Below are positions 22,402 to 33,972 of a stretch of 64,000 nt of DNA, in pieces. The notes under the pieces were generated by a model. The model was not told the origin of the DNA and searched no databases. It worked only from the letters and a program-made list of their open reading frames with translations. Origin of the DNA: Trichosporon coremiiforme. Lineage: Eukaryota > Basidiomycota > Tremellomycetes > Trichosporonales > Trichosporonaceae. The DNA lies in assembly GCA_039545355.1 (NCBI GenBank), contig BCJJ01000003.1:1571092-1635091 (forward strand), written 5' to 3'. The position numbers were made by a program, and so were the translations under genes. The first letter of the stretch is position 1; the number at the start of each line of letters is the position of its first letter.

Positions 22402-23376
22402 ATGGCGTAAGGGCCTCCTACTGACCTATCCACTAACTGACAGACGCAGGATCAAGGCCCTCCTGATCGATCTAAACGGCACGCTGCACGTCGGCAAAGA
22501 GCTGACCCCTCGCGCGGCGCAGGCCGTTGATAGGCTCCGCAAAGCCAAGATCCCTTTCGTGTTCTGGTACGCTGTCCCGACGGCCGAGCTGACACCAGCT
22601 CGAACAACACGAAGGAGTCGGAACCTCGCCTCCTGAAGAAGTTGGGGGACATGGGTCTGAAAGCGAGTCAGGACGAGCTCATCACGAGTCTAGGCGCGTG
22701 TCGAGCATTATGCCAAAAGCGTGGGCTCCGGTATGTCCACTCTCATCCCTCTCTGACTTCAGGCCGTATTTGTTGTTATCCCCCGAGGCGGCTGAAGAGT
22801 TCGCGGATGTGGAAACGACCCCGCCCTACGACGCAGTCGTGGTAGGCCTGCATCCCCCGTCCTTCGCATATGAGCCGCTGAACACGGCCTTCCGCGTGCT
22901 CACCCGCGAGCCGCTTCGTGACGCCCAACCCTCAGAGAAGAAGCCCGTGCTCATCGCGCCCCACACAGCTGCATATCTCCAGGCGCCGGCCGATGGAGAC
23001 TTCCCCGCCGGTCTGTCGCTGGGTATTGGCGCGTACGTTGCTGCGCTCGAGACGGCGGCGGACACGAGGGCCGAGGTGGTGGGGAAGCCGACGAGGGCGT
23101 TTTTCGAGCTCGCGCTGGATAAGCTTGGCTTGAAGGGGAAGGTGGACACGAATGAGGTGGCTATCGTCGGTGACGATGTGAGGAATGATCTGGGCGCTGG
23201 CTCGGAAGAGTTGGGTCTGCGGCGTATTCTGGGTATGTCCAAGTCGGTGAGGAGGGAGCTGACCTCTAGTCAAGACGGGCAAGTACCGGGCCGGCGACGA
23301 GGACGGCGCTCAGCCCGATCAGATGCATGAGACATTCGCCGATTTCGTCGACGCGCTCCTCAACCAGGAGCCGTAG
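22402..23376 (+). CDS. HAD-superfamily phosphatase, HDHD2 / LHPP type
   Basis: Haloacid dehalogenase-like hydrolase, subfamily IIA with C2 cap. Five exons: 22402-22406 (only five nucleotides, ATG plus GC), 22450-22566, 22599-22730, 22763-23232 and 23270-23376; 276 residues. Motif I is LLIDLNGTLH, where the second Asp of the usual DxDGT is Asn, as in HDHD2 (DLSGTLH). Other blocks: FCSNNTKES, SLGACRAL then PYLLLSPEAAEEF after an intron, VVVGLHP, the VGKPTRAFF lysine motif, VGDDVRNDLGAG motif IV, and the closing VKTGKYR. Physiological substrate unknown; animal relatives are assigned to phospholysine, phosphohistidine or pyrophosphate. It is not the methionine-salvage enolase-phosphatase, which has a different cap. 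Confidence 0.9.
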
Positions 23377-23778
23377 CGGTAGGAAGAGCTATGCATGTGA
23401 CCATGCCCTATGCAAGCTGCTCTGTGCAGCGGGTCTGCCGGCCCGTGATTAAACCTGTGCATCTGTGAGCGTGCATGCGCGCGCGTTGGGACATGGGACA
23501 TGGGTTCGTCGCATCTGGCCGACAACGGAGAGTCCGGCTCCGGCCTCCAATCACGGCTCAACCAAAATGCCAAGAACGGACGAGGCGCGCAAGGGAGGGA
23601 ACGCCGCGGCGTCCAAAAGTTCAGAAAACGACATCTCCCTGTTCCCCTTTTGTACTGCTGGATTGCTATGCTGACAATGGGACGACGCGGTACGATAGAG
23701 AATGCCAAGATGCATGCAAGTGGTATACAGTGGTTTGCTTTTGTGAGAGGGAATATTGTGGCTTTATTGTGGTTTGGT
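23377..23778. other. Intergenic between convergent HAD phosphatase gene and COA1
   Basis: About 400 bp holding two 3' ends. No ORF or RNA gene supported. Confidence 0.6.
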
Positions 23779-24782
23779 TTATGACGACGACGCGTGGGCA
23801 GCGGCGGGCTCCGGGGAGGGGTTCTTCGTGAACTTGTCCTCGAGACGGAGCTGCTCGCCGTTGTCTGCGATGAGCTTGTAGCGCACAATTCGCCAGGGAG
23901 CAGACTGCTGCGGCCGGATGCTCGTGAAGTAGACCGTTCCGTCGCCCTTGTCGCCGTGCAAGCGGAACTTGAGGTCAATACGGCCCTGCATCAGGTTGAT
24001 CTGCGTTCATGTCAGTACCACTGCGGTCGTTGTTTCGGACGTCGCTCTACTCACGCCGCCATCAATCCACGGCTCGCCGAAACCTGCGTAACGTCAGCGT
24101 CGAGTTCCCGTCAGCGTCATTGTTGTACCCACCCCACCAATTATCAGCCAGACGGATGTGGTCGCCGAGGATCGCCTGGACGTCCGGCGAGTTGCGGAGC
24201 TGGAACGTGACCTGGCGGACGACGGAGGAGGAGAGGCGCTCGTTGTTGGTCGCGTAGAGAACGAAGAGACCCCACGCGCCGACGCCGAGGGCGGCGAGTG
24301 CGACGTCTGAGGTTAGTGCCATCATCATCATCACCGGTCAGCGCTCGTGCGGCAACTGACGGCTGGCGAGAAATACGCACAGAGGGGTATCCGGTTCTGC
24401 GAGGTGTCAGTAGACTGTCAGTCGTCGCCTGGCTCACCTTCATCCGCGGGAGTTCGCGCGAGGGACGCGTGTAGACAGCTCGCGGCCTGCTAGGCCCGGT
24501 GAAGTTCTGTCCTTCCTCAACTTTCTTGGGGCCCACGACCCGCGCTTTCGGCTTGCGGTCAGAGGACGGAGGCATGCCGCGCATGCTCGGGCGGAGGTGG
24601 ATCTCGCGCGGGGAGGCCTTGCCGTCGAAGACTGTCGGCTCGACGGGAGCGCGGGGCGGCGGACGGCGCGGAGGCTCGCTGGAGCCCGCATTCAGCGATC
24701 CCGACGCCGACGGGAAAGACACGGTCGCGTAGGGGCGGACGACGCGGAGCCGTGCCGAGGGGAGGAGGAGGCGGGTGATCAT
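23779..24782 (-). CDS. COA1: Cytochrome c oxidase assembly factor 1
   Basis: Mitochondrial inner-membrane protein that stabilises newly made Cox1 during complex IV assembly. Five exons: 24438-24782, 24381-24396 (a 16 nt micro-exon), 24133-24306, 24055-24083 and 23779-24000; 261 residues. The N-terminal 115 residues are Arg/Pro-rich, consistent with a presequence plus linker. A single transmembrane helix (VALAALGVGAWGLFVLYAT) follows, then the Coa1 domain: LRNSPDVQAILGDHIRLADNWW, GFGEPWIDGGINLMQGRIDL, and GDGTVYFTSIRP. The micro-exon is needed to keep the frame and completes the helix start. Longer than yeast Coa1 (about 200 residues) because of the N-terminal linker. Start chosen at 24782 because upstream in-frame sequence adds only a short His-rich piece. 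Confidence 0.88.
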
Positions 24783-25413
24783 TGTCGAGAGTCGAGGGTG
24801 GTGACCGCTGTGCTGCACTGTGGTGAGGGTGATGTGAAGGGGTAGAACGGCGACGTGCGTGTGGTTGGGGGGGTGCTTGCTGGGTGGGGGTTTTATGGAA
24901 GCCGAATCTTGGGACTGGATACGGAGGCGGAGCGGAGGCTGCGAGCAGGGGTAAGGGGAGAGTGCGGGCTGGACTCTCGACAGGCAGTGGCCAGTGGCAC
25001 GTGCCTATGAGCCATTGCGGGTGGGGCACCACTTTGGCGAGCCCCTAACCCGACTGAACCGAGAGTACCACAGTCCGAATCCTTGGCTGAACCGGTCCTG
25101 AAACGCGTCCCAGAGCTTATGCGCACCACAACCTTCACCAGGTCCTTGCAAGCATGACCAACTTCGATAACTGTCGCCATTCCATTGTTCGCTGATGCTC
25201 GTTGTTCGCCGTCCCCAAGACAACGAGGACGGTCTCCGGCGGCCCGGCGGGACCGAACCCAACAATCCATGACGGAATGACGAACTTTATTACGTGTGAC
25301 CCGGTGGCAATTCTCTGATACCAAAAGTTCAAGATCGCGCTTGGCCGCAGGATTGCGTTCAGAGCTGTTTACGGACCGACTACCACAACCGCCTCCAGCA
25401 ACGACACAGCAAC
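24783..25413. promoter_or_regulatory. Divergent upstream region of COA1 and SSF1
   Basis: 631 bp between two start codons on opposite strands. An apparently open minus frame at 25135-25332 has no family match. No TATA box is evident. Confidence 0.5.
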
Positions 25414-26936
25414 ATGGGCAAGCGCAGAAGAAAAAACCGCACCCACCTCAAGGGTCCCCAGCCGGGAGAGGAGGCCGACAAGGTCCCCAAGTCGTTCGTC
25501 ATCAAGGTACGTTGACAAGCAGCTTGGAATTGCGTAAGCTCCGTTTAGCTAACATCAGTCCGGCAATGTAACGAAATCAGTAGGAGCTCTAGTGCGAGAC
25601 GTGCGAAAGGTCATGGAGCCGAACACGGCGACGAGACTGAAGGAGCGTCCCGGTGCTAGACTCCGCGACTACCTCACGATTGCCCCGACGCTGGGTGTGA
25701 CGCACCTGATGGCGTTCACTCTCACCGATGCCGCCAACGTCCACCTCCGTGTCGCCCGTCTTCCCCAGGGACCGACACTGACCTTCCGTGTCCTGCGCTA
25801 CAGTCTGATGAAGTGAGTGCAAGCTTAGCTTAATCCTCCATCGTCGCAGCTAACCATCCAGGGACATTGTCAACGCTGCTCACGTCATGCGCAACCTTGG
25901 CGGCAAGTCGCCCGGTGGCGAGTACCGCAACCCTCCCCTGCTTGTCCTGAACGGCTTCCAGCAGCCTGTGGACGGCCAGCCGATGCCCCAGCTCAAGCTG
26001 ATGAGCACGCTGTTCCAGGGTCTGTTCCCCCCGATCCAGGTCGAGAAGAGCGCGCTCCCNACGTTCCGACGAGTGCTCCTCATCTCGTACAACCACAGCA
26101 CGGGGCTGATCTCCATGCGCCACTTCACGATCACTGTGCGCCCGCAAGGAGTCTCGCGCCGCGTGCGCAAGCTGCTGAATCCGGGCTCGAAGCGTGCCCC
26201 GGATCTCGCGAACCAGGACGACATTGCCGATTACCTCCTGCGCCGTGCTGACCGTGCCGGCTCGGCGAGCACGGACGGGTACGACTCAATGTCAGAGAGC
26301 GAGGCGTCCGAGGCGGAGAGCGACACGAACGCGGTCGAGCTGCCCGAGGACTACGTCGGACGGGGGAACAAGAAGGGCGAGCGGAAGGCCGTGCGCCTCG
26401 TCGAGACGGGACCGCGCCTGGAGCTCAAGCTCGTCAAGATTGTCGAGGGACTCGTTGGCTCGAAGCGCGGCGAGGGCCAGACCGTGTACCACGCCATCGA
26501 GACGAGGACGAAGGAACAGGAGTCCAAGCTGCAGCGCTCGCACGACGAGCGCAAGAAGCTCAAGGAGAAGCGCAGGGCCGAGCAGGCCGCCAACGTTGCG
26601 CGCAAGAAGGCCGAGAAGGCCGCCAAGAAGGGCGGTAAGGCTGGCGACGAGGAGGAGGACGACGAGAGCGAGCCCGACGTCGACGGTCTCAGCGACTATG
26701 GATCCGACGAGGACCCCGAGGAGGCTCTCCAGAGGCGGCGGGCACGCTTCGCCGAGGAGGACGAGGAGGAGGACGACGACGAGTTCGACTACGAGGACCG
26801 CGCCGCCGACGAGGACGAGGACCTCGACAACTGGGACGAGGACGTCGCCGCCGGCGACGTGTCGGACGAGGAGGACAGCGACGACGAGAGCGAGGACGAG
26901 GCGCCGCCGCCTAAGAAGCGCGCCGGCAAGCGTTAA
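25414..26936 (+). CDS. SSF1: Brix-domain ribosome biogenesis protein SSF1 / Peter Pan
   Basis: Nucleolar factor for 27S pre-rRNA processing and pre-60S assembly. Exons 25414-25506, 25559-25812 and 25862-26936 give 473 residues. The Brix domain spans about residues 27-300: KSFVIKSGNV, LVRDVRKVMEPNTATRLKER, the LTIAPTLGVTHLMAF block, YRNPPLLVLNGF, and LISYNHSTGLISMRHFTITVRPQG. The sigma-70-like ending GPRLELKLVKIVEGL is present near residue 330. The last 130 residues are a Lys/Arg-rich coiled coil followed by a long Asp/Glu-rich acidic tail, typical of nucleolar proteins. One ambiguous base at 26060 falls on a proline codon third position and does not change the protein. Confidence 0.94.
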
Positions 26937-27037
26937 CGAGCGGTTAGCGAGTGTTTAGTTACACGCATTTTCTGCAATTTTTACACATTATGCATGTCAT
27001 CTTTAGAGATCCAAGAGAAAAGCAGTAGCAAGGGAAA

Positions 27038-28076
27038 TCAGACACCGAGGAAGGGTAATCCAGAGCCGACACGGGCCTTGTAGTCGACATACTCCTTGCC
27101 GAAGAAGCGGGTCAGGTGGATCTCCTCATTCCTAATNCGCGAGCGGAAGAAGCGGCCGAGCACGACAATGAAGCCGATCGTGCTCACAATGTTGGAGAGG
27201 AGGAGCTGCGTCGCGACGGCCCAGTAGAAGAAGCCGACGTAGGACGGGTGCCTCACGAGACTGGTGGTTAGCTCAGGTCACGGGCTGTATGAGGAGAGCT
27301 TACGAATAAACGCCGTGGGTGATGAGGGTGTGGTCGTCGAGCTTCACCGTCTTGACAATGTGCGAGAAGCTCTTGTTGGCGTGAACCATGGCGAGGGATC
27401 GGAACGACTGGCCGGCGACCAAGAGGCCAACGACTGGGGAGAGTCAATTTGAGACGCGTCTTACAACTCACTGATGCCCAGAACCCCGGGCGAGGCGAAG
27501 ACAGAGCTGAACTTCTCCGGCCAGAAGTAGGACGAGAGGAAGTACTCGGCCAGACCGACCAGGTGCGCAACGTGGTACTCATTCGTATTGTTCAGGAGGA
27601 ATGCTGAAGGTCAGAGGGCGGTTGTCCTCACACAGCTGGATATTGCTTTACTCACCATCCACGGACAACTTCTGGAAGTTCCAGCCTGCAGTCGTCCAGA
27701 ATTCAAGGATGTGGAACGTCGCCCAGGCGGTCAGGTAGATACCGAGTTGCGGGCGGGCCCACGCCCAGTTGGCCTCTCCGAGCCAGCGGAGGACGGGCTG
27801 GAAGGCGCACGTCGCAGCTATTCCGGCAGCGGTACCGAGCGTAACGGAGATGACGGATGCGGCGAGGGGAGTGTTCGGGATGGTCTCCTTGGCCTCGTAG
27901 TGACCAGATTTGGGCATTTGAAGACCTGAGGACGTCGGCTGCGCAGTGCGCGCAGGGCTGGCCTGGCCCGAGGACACGCCCGAGTCCGAGTTCGAGGCTA
28001 CGATACGAGCTCGGATCTCGGCGAGCTGCTCACCAGAGATGGGTCCTGAGACACGGGGGGTCCCGTTCGAAGCCAT
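27038..28076 (-). CDS. STE14: Protein-S-isoprenylcysteine O-methyltransferase
   Basis: ER integral membrane enzyme that methylates the carboxyl group of the prenylated cysteine of CaaX proteins such as Ras and lipopeptide pheromones. Exons 27656-28076, 27472-27603, 27304-27433 and 27038-27260, introns 52, 38 and 43 nt, 301 residues. Several hydrophobic segments are visible, and the C-terminal ICMT signature is complete: HTLITHGVYS, LVRHPSYVGFFYWAVATQLLL, then RFFRSRIRNEEIHLTRFFGKEYVDY. The N-terminal 60 residues are polar and probably disordered. An N at 27137 lies on an Arg codon third position. Start chosen at 28076; the longer in-frame extension to 28304 has atypical composition and would consume most of the promoter. 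Confidence 0.93.
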
Positions 28077-28456
28077 TTTGGGATAGTTCACTGACGAGTC
28101 GTGAACTATGCGATGGAGAGATGCAGAGGCGGGGCGAAGGGGGACAAAGAGCTTTTCCGTCTCGTCGCCATCCTGTCGTTCCGTCTTTTGTTCTTCGAGA
28201 GAGTGGGGAGGGATCAGCAAACGCGGGGTCTCCACTTCATTGCTCCACGTGGCCAAACTGCCTCCGTTTTTAAGCGTCGGCGCACACTTGTGTTTGCCAT
28301 CCACTCAGCTCACCGCCGCAACGCCGTCGACCGCGCCGTATTCCGCGTGCATCCGCCCTCCAGCGCATCCAGTTCCGCCAGCATTAACGGAAGACGCTCG
28401 ACTACCACGACCTGCGCGAAAAAACTGCGGTGAAAGAGGCCGCCGATCGCCTGTGA
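28077..28456. promoter_or_regulatory. Divergent promoter of STE14 and EAF1
   Basis: 380 bp between opposite start codons. No distinct element recognised. Confidence 0.5.
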
Positions 28457-31400
28457 TGGACGGAGGCGTTGAGGTGCGTTCTGTCCCTACCATTCCGGGG
28501 TTTCAGTCTCATGCGCTGCATTTTGCTTCTGAGATCCTCGAGCGGAGTGCACGCCGACTAACACCTGCAGAATTATCAGCTGTCCGGAGCAGTACACGAT
28601 GTCTTGTCGTCAAAGGAGAAGTTGGTAGCGTGAGTGACGCTTCGGTTGTTTGGCCGATCTGGTGGCTGACATTAATCAAGGGACACGGTGGACAAGCACG
28701 GCAAAGCACTGAGATCGCTGTACGGGTTGCTGAAGCGGAAACGGGACGAGGGATCGGACCTCCCAGACATGGACAACATGGAGGAGGTGCTTGAACCCGG
28801 AGCTGCAGAGGCGTTCGATGGATGGAAGGACGAGTACAGGCTCGAGGCTGGGCCGTCCCGGATAACATCACTCTCGCTCCCATCAGTGCCGCCTCCATCA
28901 CCGCCGAAGGGTGTCATCGCCTTCCCGGATGAGGCGCCCGTCGAACCTGCTCATGTGCCTGAAGTATCCGCAGGGGTCGGTGTCTCGACCAGGAGCAGCC
29001 GATCGAGCTCACGAGTGGGCACACCAGCACTGAACGTCTCGTCACCGAGGCAGACTCGCTCATCCCGACCGTCGTCACCGAAGCCCCCACCGCAAGCGAC
29101 CGTGTCGTTAAATGACATTCTGCCGCGTCGAACACCAGGAGCTCTGGACGGATCGCTGGACGTCCCGCCGTGGGAGCCGGTAGACAACTACAGCCCCGCG
29201 GAGGAGCCTCAGCTGAATCAGACCATGAAGGTGCTGATGCCACTTGAGAACGACTACGCTTCGCAGATCCCCCGCCTCCCCGCCTTCCCTCACGGCGTCC
29301 ATCGTCATCGCAAAGGCAACAAGGGCGACTCCGGTCGGATCGACTCATTCAAACTCAGTCTCATGTACAACCTCAACCCGCTCAGCAATGGAGTGTCGCG
29401 ATCGCCCAAATGTGTACTCACCTCGGACTGGCGAGTCGCCCAGGCTGAGCTTCGTCTTATCCGTACCATGGAGAGGATAGAGGCGAAGAAGGCTAGTGGT
29501 CGCTGGAGTCTGAGACAACCCAAGAAACACCGCGGGCCGCCGGTGCCCAAGTCTCATTGGGACTGGCTCCTGGACGAGATGGTATGTTTCACGTCCCGAG
29601 CCCTTACTGACAATGCAGGAATGGATGCAGGTCGACTTCTCGGAAGAGCTGCGATGGAAGCGGGTCGTCGCTCGTGAGATTGCCTACCAGATTGTGGAGT
29701 GGCACCTTGCTCCTCCTGAGGAGAAGGCGGAACTCATGGTCGGAGGACGAGGCTGGGGCTCATCGAAGAACGACCCCATCCCTGGACGACCAGTACCTTT
29801 GGAGGCGGATAAAACTGCCGAGGACGACGTCGAGATGCTCGTCGGACAGGAGGACGCTGAGATGGCCGAGGCTGAGGCTGAGGCTGACCGCATCGACCCG
29901 TCTGGCGCCGATGTGCTCGACGACATCGAGAACAAGGAGAAGGCAGAGGCGAAGGAGGATGAGCCTCAGGTCAAGATCGAAGCGGACGATGACTCCGGAT
30001 TGAAAGACGCTGAAGGCGAGGAGGATGCAGATGGAGAGGAGGACGCGGACGGTGAAGCCGACGCTGATGGCGAAGTCGACGCCGACGGGGAGGAAGATGC
30101 GGATGGCGAGGCTGATGCTGATGGTGAAGCGGACGCTGAGGGTGAAGACGAGGGCTTCGGCCTGGAAGACATCGCCAACGCAGCGAACGAGGGTTCTGCT
30201 GAAAAGGCAGAGGAGAAGCCGGACGTTGAGGGCACCGTTCTGCCGAACGGCCTAGTCCTCAGCAAGCGCTTCTCGACGGTGGAAGAGCTCGCTGCGGCTC
30301 GTCGACCTCTCCTCTACATGCCTGCCGAAGCGCCCACGGCCGACCTCTCCACTCTCCCGTCGCTTGCCACGAAGAAGGAAGGCTCAGCATCCCCGCCCGT
30401 CGCAGAGGATCCGCCATCTCTCCAGGAGCTCTTCCCTGATCTCGCTCTTTACGGTGGACCCCAGCCGCCATCTGCCGAGGACACAAAGATCCACAAGCGC
30501 AGCGACGAGAGCCACACTCGCATGGCCCACACAACCCGTCTGCTTGATGTCCGACCGGTATTCGTCTCGCATCTGCAACCCGCGAAGAACCATTTTGACA
30601 AAGACGGAGACTGGGACCTGCGCGAGGGCCCCTGGTACGAGGATGCGAAGGGGGCGGCAGACATTGCGCCTGATGTGGTCACGTCCATTTCCACCTTCTT
30701 CAGCGGCCGAGGTGTCCGCCCTCTCAACCTGCAGCCTTACAACCCTCAGCCCAAGCCCGAGAACACGAGGCCAGAGCCGACGTGGGCGCCGGAGGAGGAC
30801 AAGATCCTGTTGCGTCTTGTCACTACGTACCCTTACAACTGGCAACTGATAGCGGACGCCTTCAACTCTGAGCGCGTCACCATTCCCTCGGACAGGAGAA
30901 CGGCGTACGACTGCTACGACCGCTGGAACACGACCTGGGGTCCCGCGAAGAACCAGCCGAAGCCTGCGGAGATTCCCGCGGCAGCTGGTGCCGCTGGCGC
31001 AGCTACTGCTCCTGCTTCGACAGCAGCGTCCGGTGCAGCGACCGCTGCCGCGACTCCTGGAGCCACCAAAGCCACGCCTGGGTCTGCTACCCCTGCTGCC
31101 GGCACGCCGGCCGCCAACGGCGCCGCCGCCCCTCCCGCTCAACCGATGGAGCCTCCTCCCCCTCCCGGGCTGTCCAAGCGTGAGGCACGGGCCGCGAAGA
31201 TGCAGCGCTACGAGGGTTCGACTAAGAAGGCTATCCGTCACCAGGCGCTGTACGACGCGATCCGCAGGCTCTCCCGCCGGCGCGACAACAAGGGCAAGGA
31301 GAACCTGAAGGACCAGGAGCCTCGAGAGATTACGGTGCACGAGAGCCACTCTACGATCGCGAACCCCAACGGCCAGCCTCCTACGCCGTTCGAACTGGTT

Positions 31401-32726
31401 GAGGCCAAGTACCAGCGTGACCTCCGCATTCACGAGGCACAGCAGCAGCGTCGTCTTCTCGCTGAACAGCACCGTCAGCAGCAGCTGCGACAGCAGCAGG
31501 CTGCGCTCCTGCAGCAGCAGCAACAGCAGGGTCAGCTCTTACAGCAACAGCAGGGACAGGCTCGACCTCCTGCCGCTGCTGCTGTCCCTGGAGCCGCCGC
31601 CGCCACGCCCAACGTCGCCGCCGCCACGCCTCGAATCGGACCTAACGGTCAGCCGATCAACATGGCGCCTAGCCAGCAGCAGATCCTCAATGCTGTCGCT
31701 GCTGCCACCGCTGTTAACGGACGCGCTGGTCAGATCAACGGTGCGACGCCGACTCAGAACGGCGCGCGGCCGCCGCAGGTTGCCCTCACTCAGCAGCAGC
31801 AGATCCAGCTCCTGCAGGCGCAACAGGCGGCGGCAGCTCAGCGCCAGCAGCAGGCCCAGGCTCAAGCTGTTCAGCAAGCGCAGGCTCAGGCTCAGGCGCA
31901 AGCCCAGGCGCAGGCGCAAGCCCAGGCTCAAGCGCAAGCTCACGCCCAGGCAGCTGCTCGCGCGAGCGTTCAGAGCACGCCGCAGCCGCAGCCGGCAACG
32001 CTCGCCTCTCCGTATGCCTCTGCCAACTCGGAGGTGGCGAACGGCACGGTTGGAGGTAACGCCTCGCCCGTGGTCCACGCTTCGCCCCAACAGGTTCAGG
32101 CTCAGCAGCAACAGCAGCAGCTCACCCAGGCCCAGGCTCAGCTGCAGGCTGCCCAAGCCGCCCAGCAAGCTGCGCAGGCCCAGGCTCAGGCTCAAGCTGT
32201 CCAGCAAGCGCAGGCTGCGCAGGCCGCCGCGATGGGCCGCGTGCCCTCCGGCGTGCCGATGCAGATGCAGCAGCAGATGCGGCCGCCACAGGCTTCCCCG
32301 TCGCTGCCGAACCAGATGACGCCTGCTCAGCAGCAGCAGTTCCAGCAGATCATCGCCACCCTCACCGCTCAAGGTCAGCAGCCGACGCCGGAGAACATCC
32401 GCGCCGTCCACCTGCAGATGATCCGCAATGCGCAAGCCCAGCAGGCGGCGCAACAGGCCGCTGCCGCCCAGGCCGTTCAGCAGCAGCAGGCAGTCCAGGC
32501 TGCCCAGCAGGCAGCGCAGGCCCAGGCTCAAGCCCAGGCGCAGGCGTTAGCTGCCGCCGCCAGCCAGCAGGGCACGCCGCAGATGGGTGTCGCGCAATTA
32601 CAGGTCGGAACAGTAAGTCACCTACCATGTGCCTGAAGCAAAGCTGACAAGCAGCCGAACGCGTTCGCCAGAAGTCCGAGTGTGTCTAGTCAGATGAGCA
32701 GAAGCCCCAAGCCTCCTGGAGCATAA
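28457..32726 (+). CDS. EAF1: NuA4 histone acetyltransferase scaffold subunit, HSA and SANT domains
   Basis: Platform subunit (Eaf1/Vid21; metazoan EP400/DOMINO counterpart) that assembles the NuA4 H4/H2A acetyltransferase in the nucleus. Five exons: 28457-28474 (18 nt), 28571-28629, 28681-29581, 29619-32612 and 32655-32726; 1347 residues. The early exons give a leucine-rich helix (NYQLSGAVHDVLSSKEKLVA). The HSA domain spans about residues 315-375 (HWDWLLDEMEWMQVDFSEE, WKRVVAREIAYQIVEWH). An Asp/Glu-rich region with DADGE repeats lies at about 455-510. The SANT/Myb-like domain is at about 710-770 (WAPEEDKILLRLVTTYPYNW, AYDCYDRWNTTWGP). The last 450 residues are Gln/Ala-rich (CAG and GCN repeats), typical of transcription cofactors. 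The first two exons are inferred from splice signals and continuity of the helix, so the extreme N-terminus is less sure. Confidence 0.9.
30003..30155 (+). repeat. In-frame acidic DADGE repeat inside EAF1
   Basis: Degenerate tandem copies of a 12-18 nt unit encoding D-A-D-G-E and variants, about eight in a row. Codon changes at silent positions show that the protein repeat, not just the DNA, is retained. Confidence 0.85.
31435..32570 (+). repeat. Gln/Ala-coding low-complexity tract of EAF1
   Basis: Runs of CAG, CAA and GCN codons form polyglutamine and QA repeats with short unique spacers. It produces several long false frames on both strands. Confidence 0.85.
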
Positions 32727-32934
32727 GTTGTTAGATTCTTTTCGGTTGTACTATGATGCACACATAATAATGCACATTAGCAGCACGAGTGGAGCACGAT
32801 CACTTGCGCAGTGTATTCTGGCCAAGCGTTGAACGCTTGGTCGGCACAATCGGGAAAAATGAAAGCAGTAATGCAGAGATGGTATAATGCTAGGTGGGTT
32901 CCTCTAATCGTCCGCTCGCCGTTTGGACTTCCGT

Positions 32935-33525
32935 CTACAGGTTCTTCTCGTTCCGGGGAGCGCGAGCCTCCTCCTTCCATCGCCGAGTAATCTGCGAGTA
33001 GCAGTTGGGGCACATGTTGTGCGCGAGCTTGAGGGTGCCGCACGCCTCGCAGTGGGAGAAGCCTGTAACATGTCAGTCCTCTTTGAGCGCAGAGTGGTTT
33101 GCAGCTGTGCCTGACAGCGGCTTCGTGGGCTGCAGAGCTAGCTCTGCGTCGTCTCTGTGTAGTCTCCGCGAGGATCGTTGAAAGTAATAGTCCGTCAAGT
33201 CGATCGGCGGTCCTCACGACACATCGAGCGTTCACCGACAGACGCGGCCAGCGCAGCCCCAGGACGGGTTGAACTTACTGGTCTTGTTCTTCGGGTGCTT
33301 GTTAGCACTTCGCATGCTTTTCCTGGAGTGGGTCACCTTGCGCTTGGGGACGGCGAGGACGATCGGGGGAAGGAGCTCGAGGAGCGACGAGAGGCCGCCC
33401 ATGACACCGGCAGCGAGGCGGCCGAGGACGGGGAAGCCGCCGACGGCAACGGCCGCCGGGGTGAAGGCGAGAGCAGAGGTGAGGCGCGGTCGCAGCGAGA
33501 AGAGGGGACGAGCGATGGCGGACAT
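32935..33525 (-). CDS. MRPL32: Mitochondrial large-subunit ribosomal protein bL32m
   Basis: Structural protein of the mitochondrial 54S subunit. Exons 33279-33525 and 32935-33062 flank a 216 nt intron; 124 residues. The N-terminal 55 residues are a presequence rich in Arg, Ala and Leu, cut in yeast by the m-AAA protease. The mature domain starts with the bL32 signature VPKRKVTHSRKSMRSANK, followed after the intron by a zinc ribbon with two CxxC pairs (CEAC and CPNC) and the basic end ITRRWKEE. All four cysteine ligands are present. The intron is about five times longer than most others nearby. Start 33525 gives a typical presequence; an in-frame upstream ATG would add polar residues. Confidence 0.93.
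33126..33153. repeat. 16 bp perfect palindrome in the MRPL32 intron
   Basis: GCAGAGCTAGCTCTGC at 33132-33147 is self-complementary. It lies in the middle of the 216 nt intron and could form a short hairpin in the pre-mRNA. Confidence 0.7.
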
Positions 33526-33972
33526 GGTGCTTGGGTTGTTTTTAATGAGTTGAGACTGCACTTGCGTTCGCGGCACTCAATGTCGAGAAGACGATCTCGT
33601 TTGGACTTTTCAGGCGGAACCTATTTGACACCCCCCCTTTGCAACCATCTACTTCGCCTTGGATAAGTTCGCCCGCCAGGCGGAACGTACATACGACCTT
33701 CACCTCATCACATCGAAAGCTCAATGCAGCACACTTTGTTGTTTGAGTCTGCTTGACGAGCCCGTAGCAGTGTGAGGTGACTACATGTGACTCGAAGCGG
33801 TTACCTGCCGGCCAGTTTGACTCTCCGACTGCCCCTAATGGCTTCGTGGTGGAGTGGGTTTGAAGTTGAACAGCTGTCTGTACCTTTACGCGTGACAATG
33901 ACGCTCCGCCTTCTCGTTGACGACAGGTATTCAGAGCTCAGTGAGATATATGACTTTCTTTCATTGCCCAGA
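33526..33972. promoter_or_regulatory. Upstream region shared by MRPL32 and the first tandem-family copy
   Basis: 447 bp between divergent starts. In-frame ATGs upstream of 33973 would lengthen the family protein, but copies 2 and 3 start at the equivalent of 33973, so I treat this as non-coding. Confidence 0.45.

Noticed and set aside
25135..25332. Possible tRNA or small gene in the COA1-SSF1 gap, from a GGGTTCGGTCC word on the minus strand
   Set aside because: The bases do not form a T-stem or acceptor stem, and the open frame has no family match.
28077..28304. Longer N-terminus for STE14
   Set aside because: Open frame but atypical composition, and it would use up most of the promoter shared with EAF1.
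30384..32531. Minus-strand frames of 379 and 330 codons opposite EAF1
   Set aside because: They are translations of CAG/GCN repeats on the wrong strand (Leu/Arg/Gly-rich).
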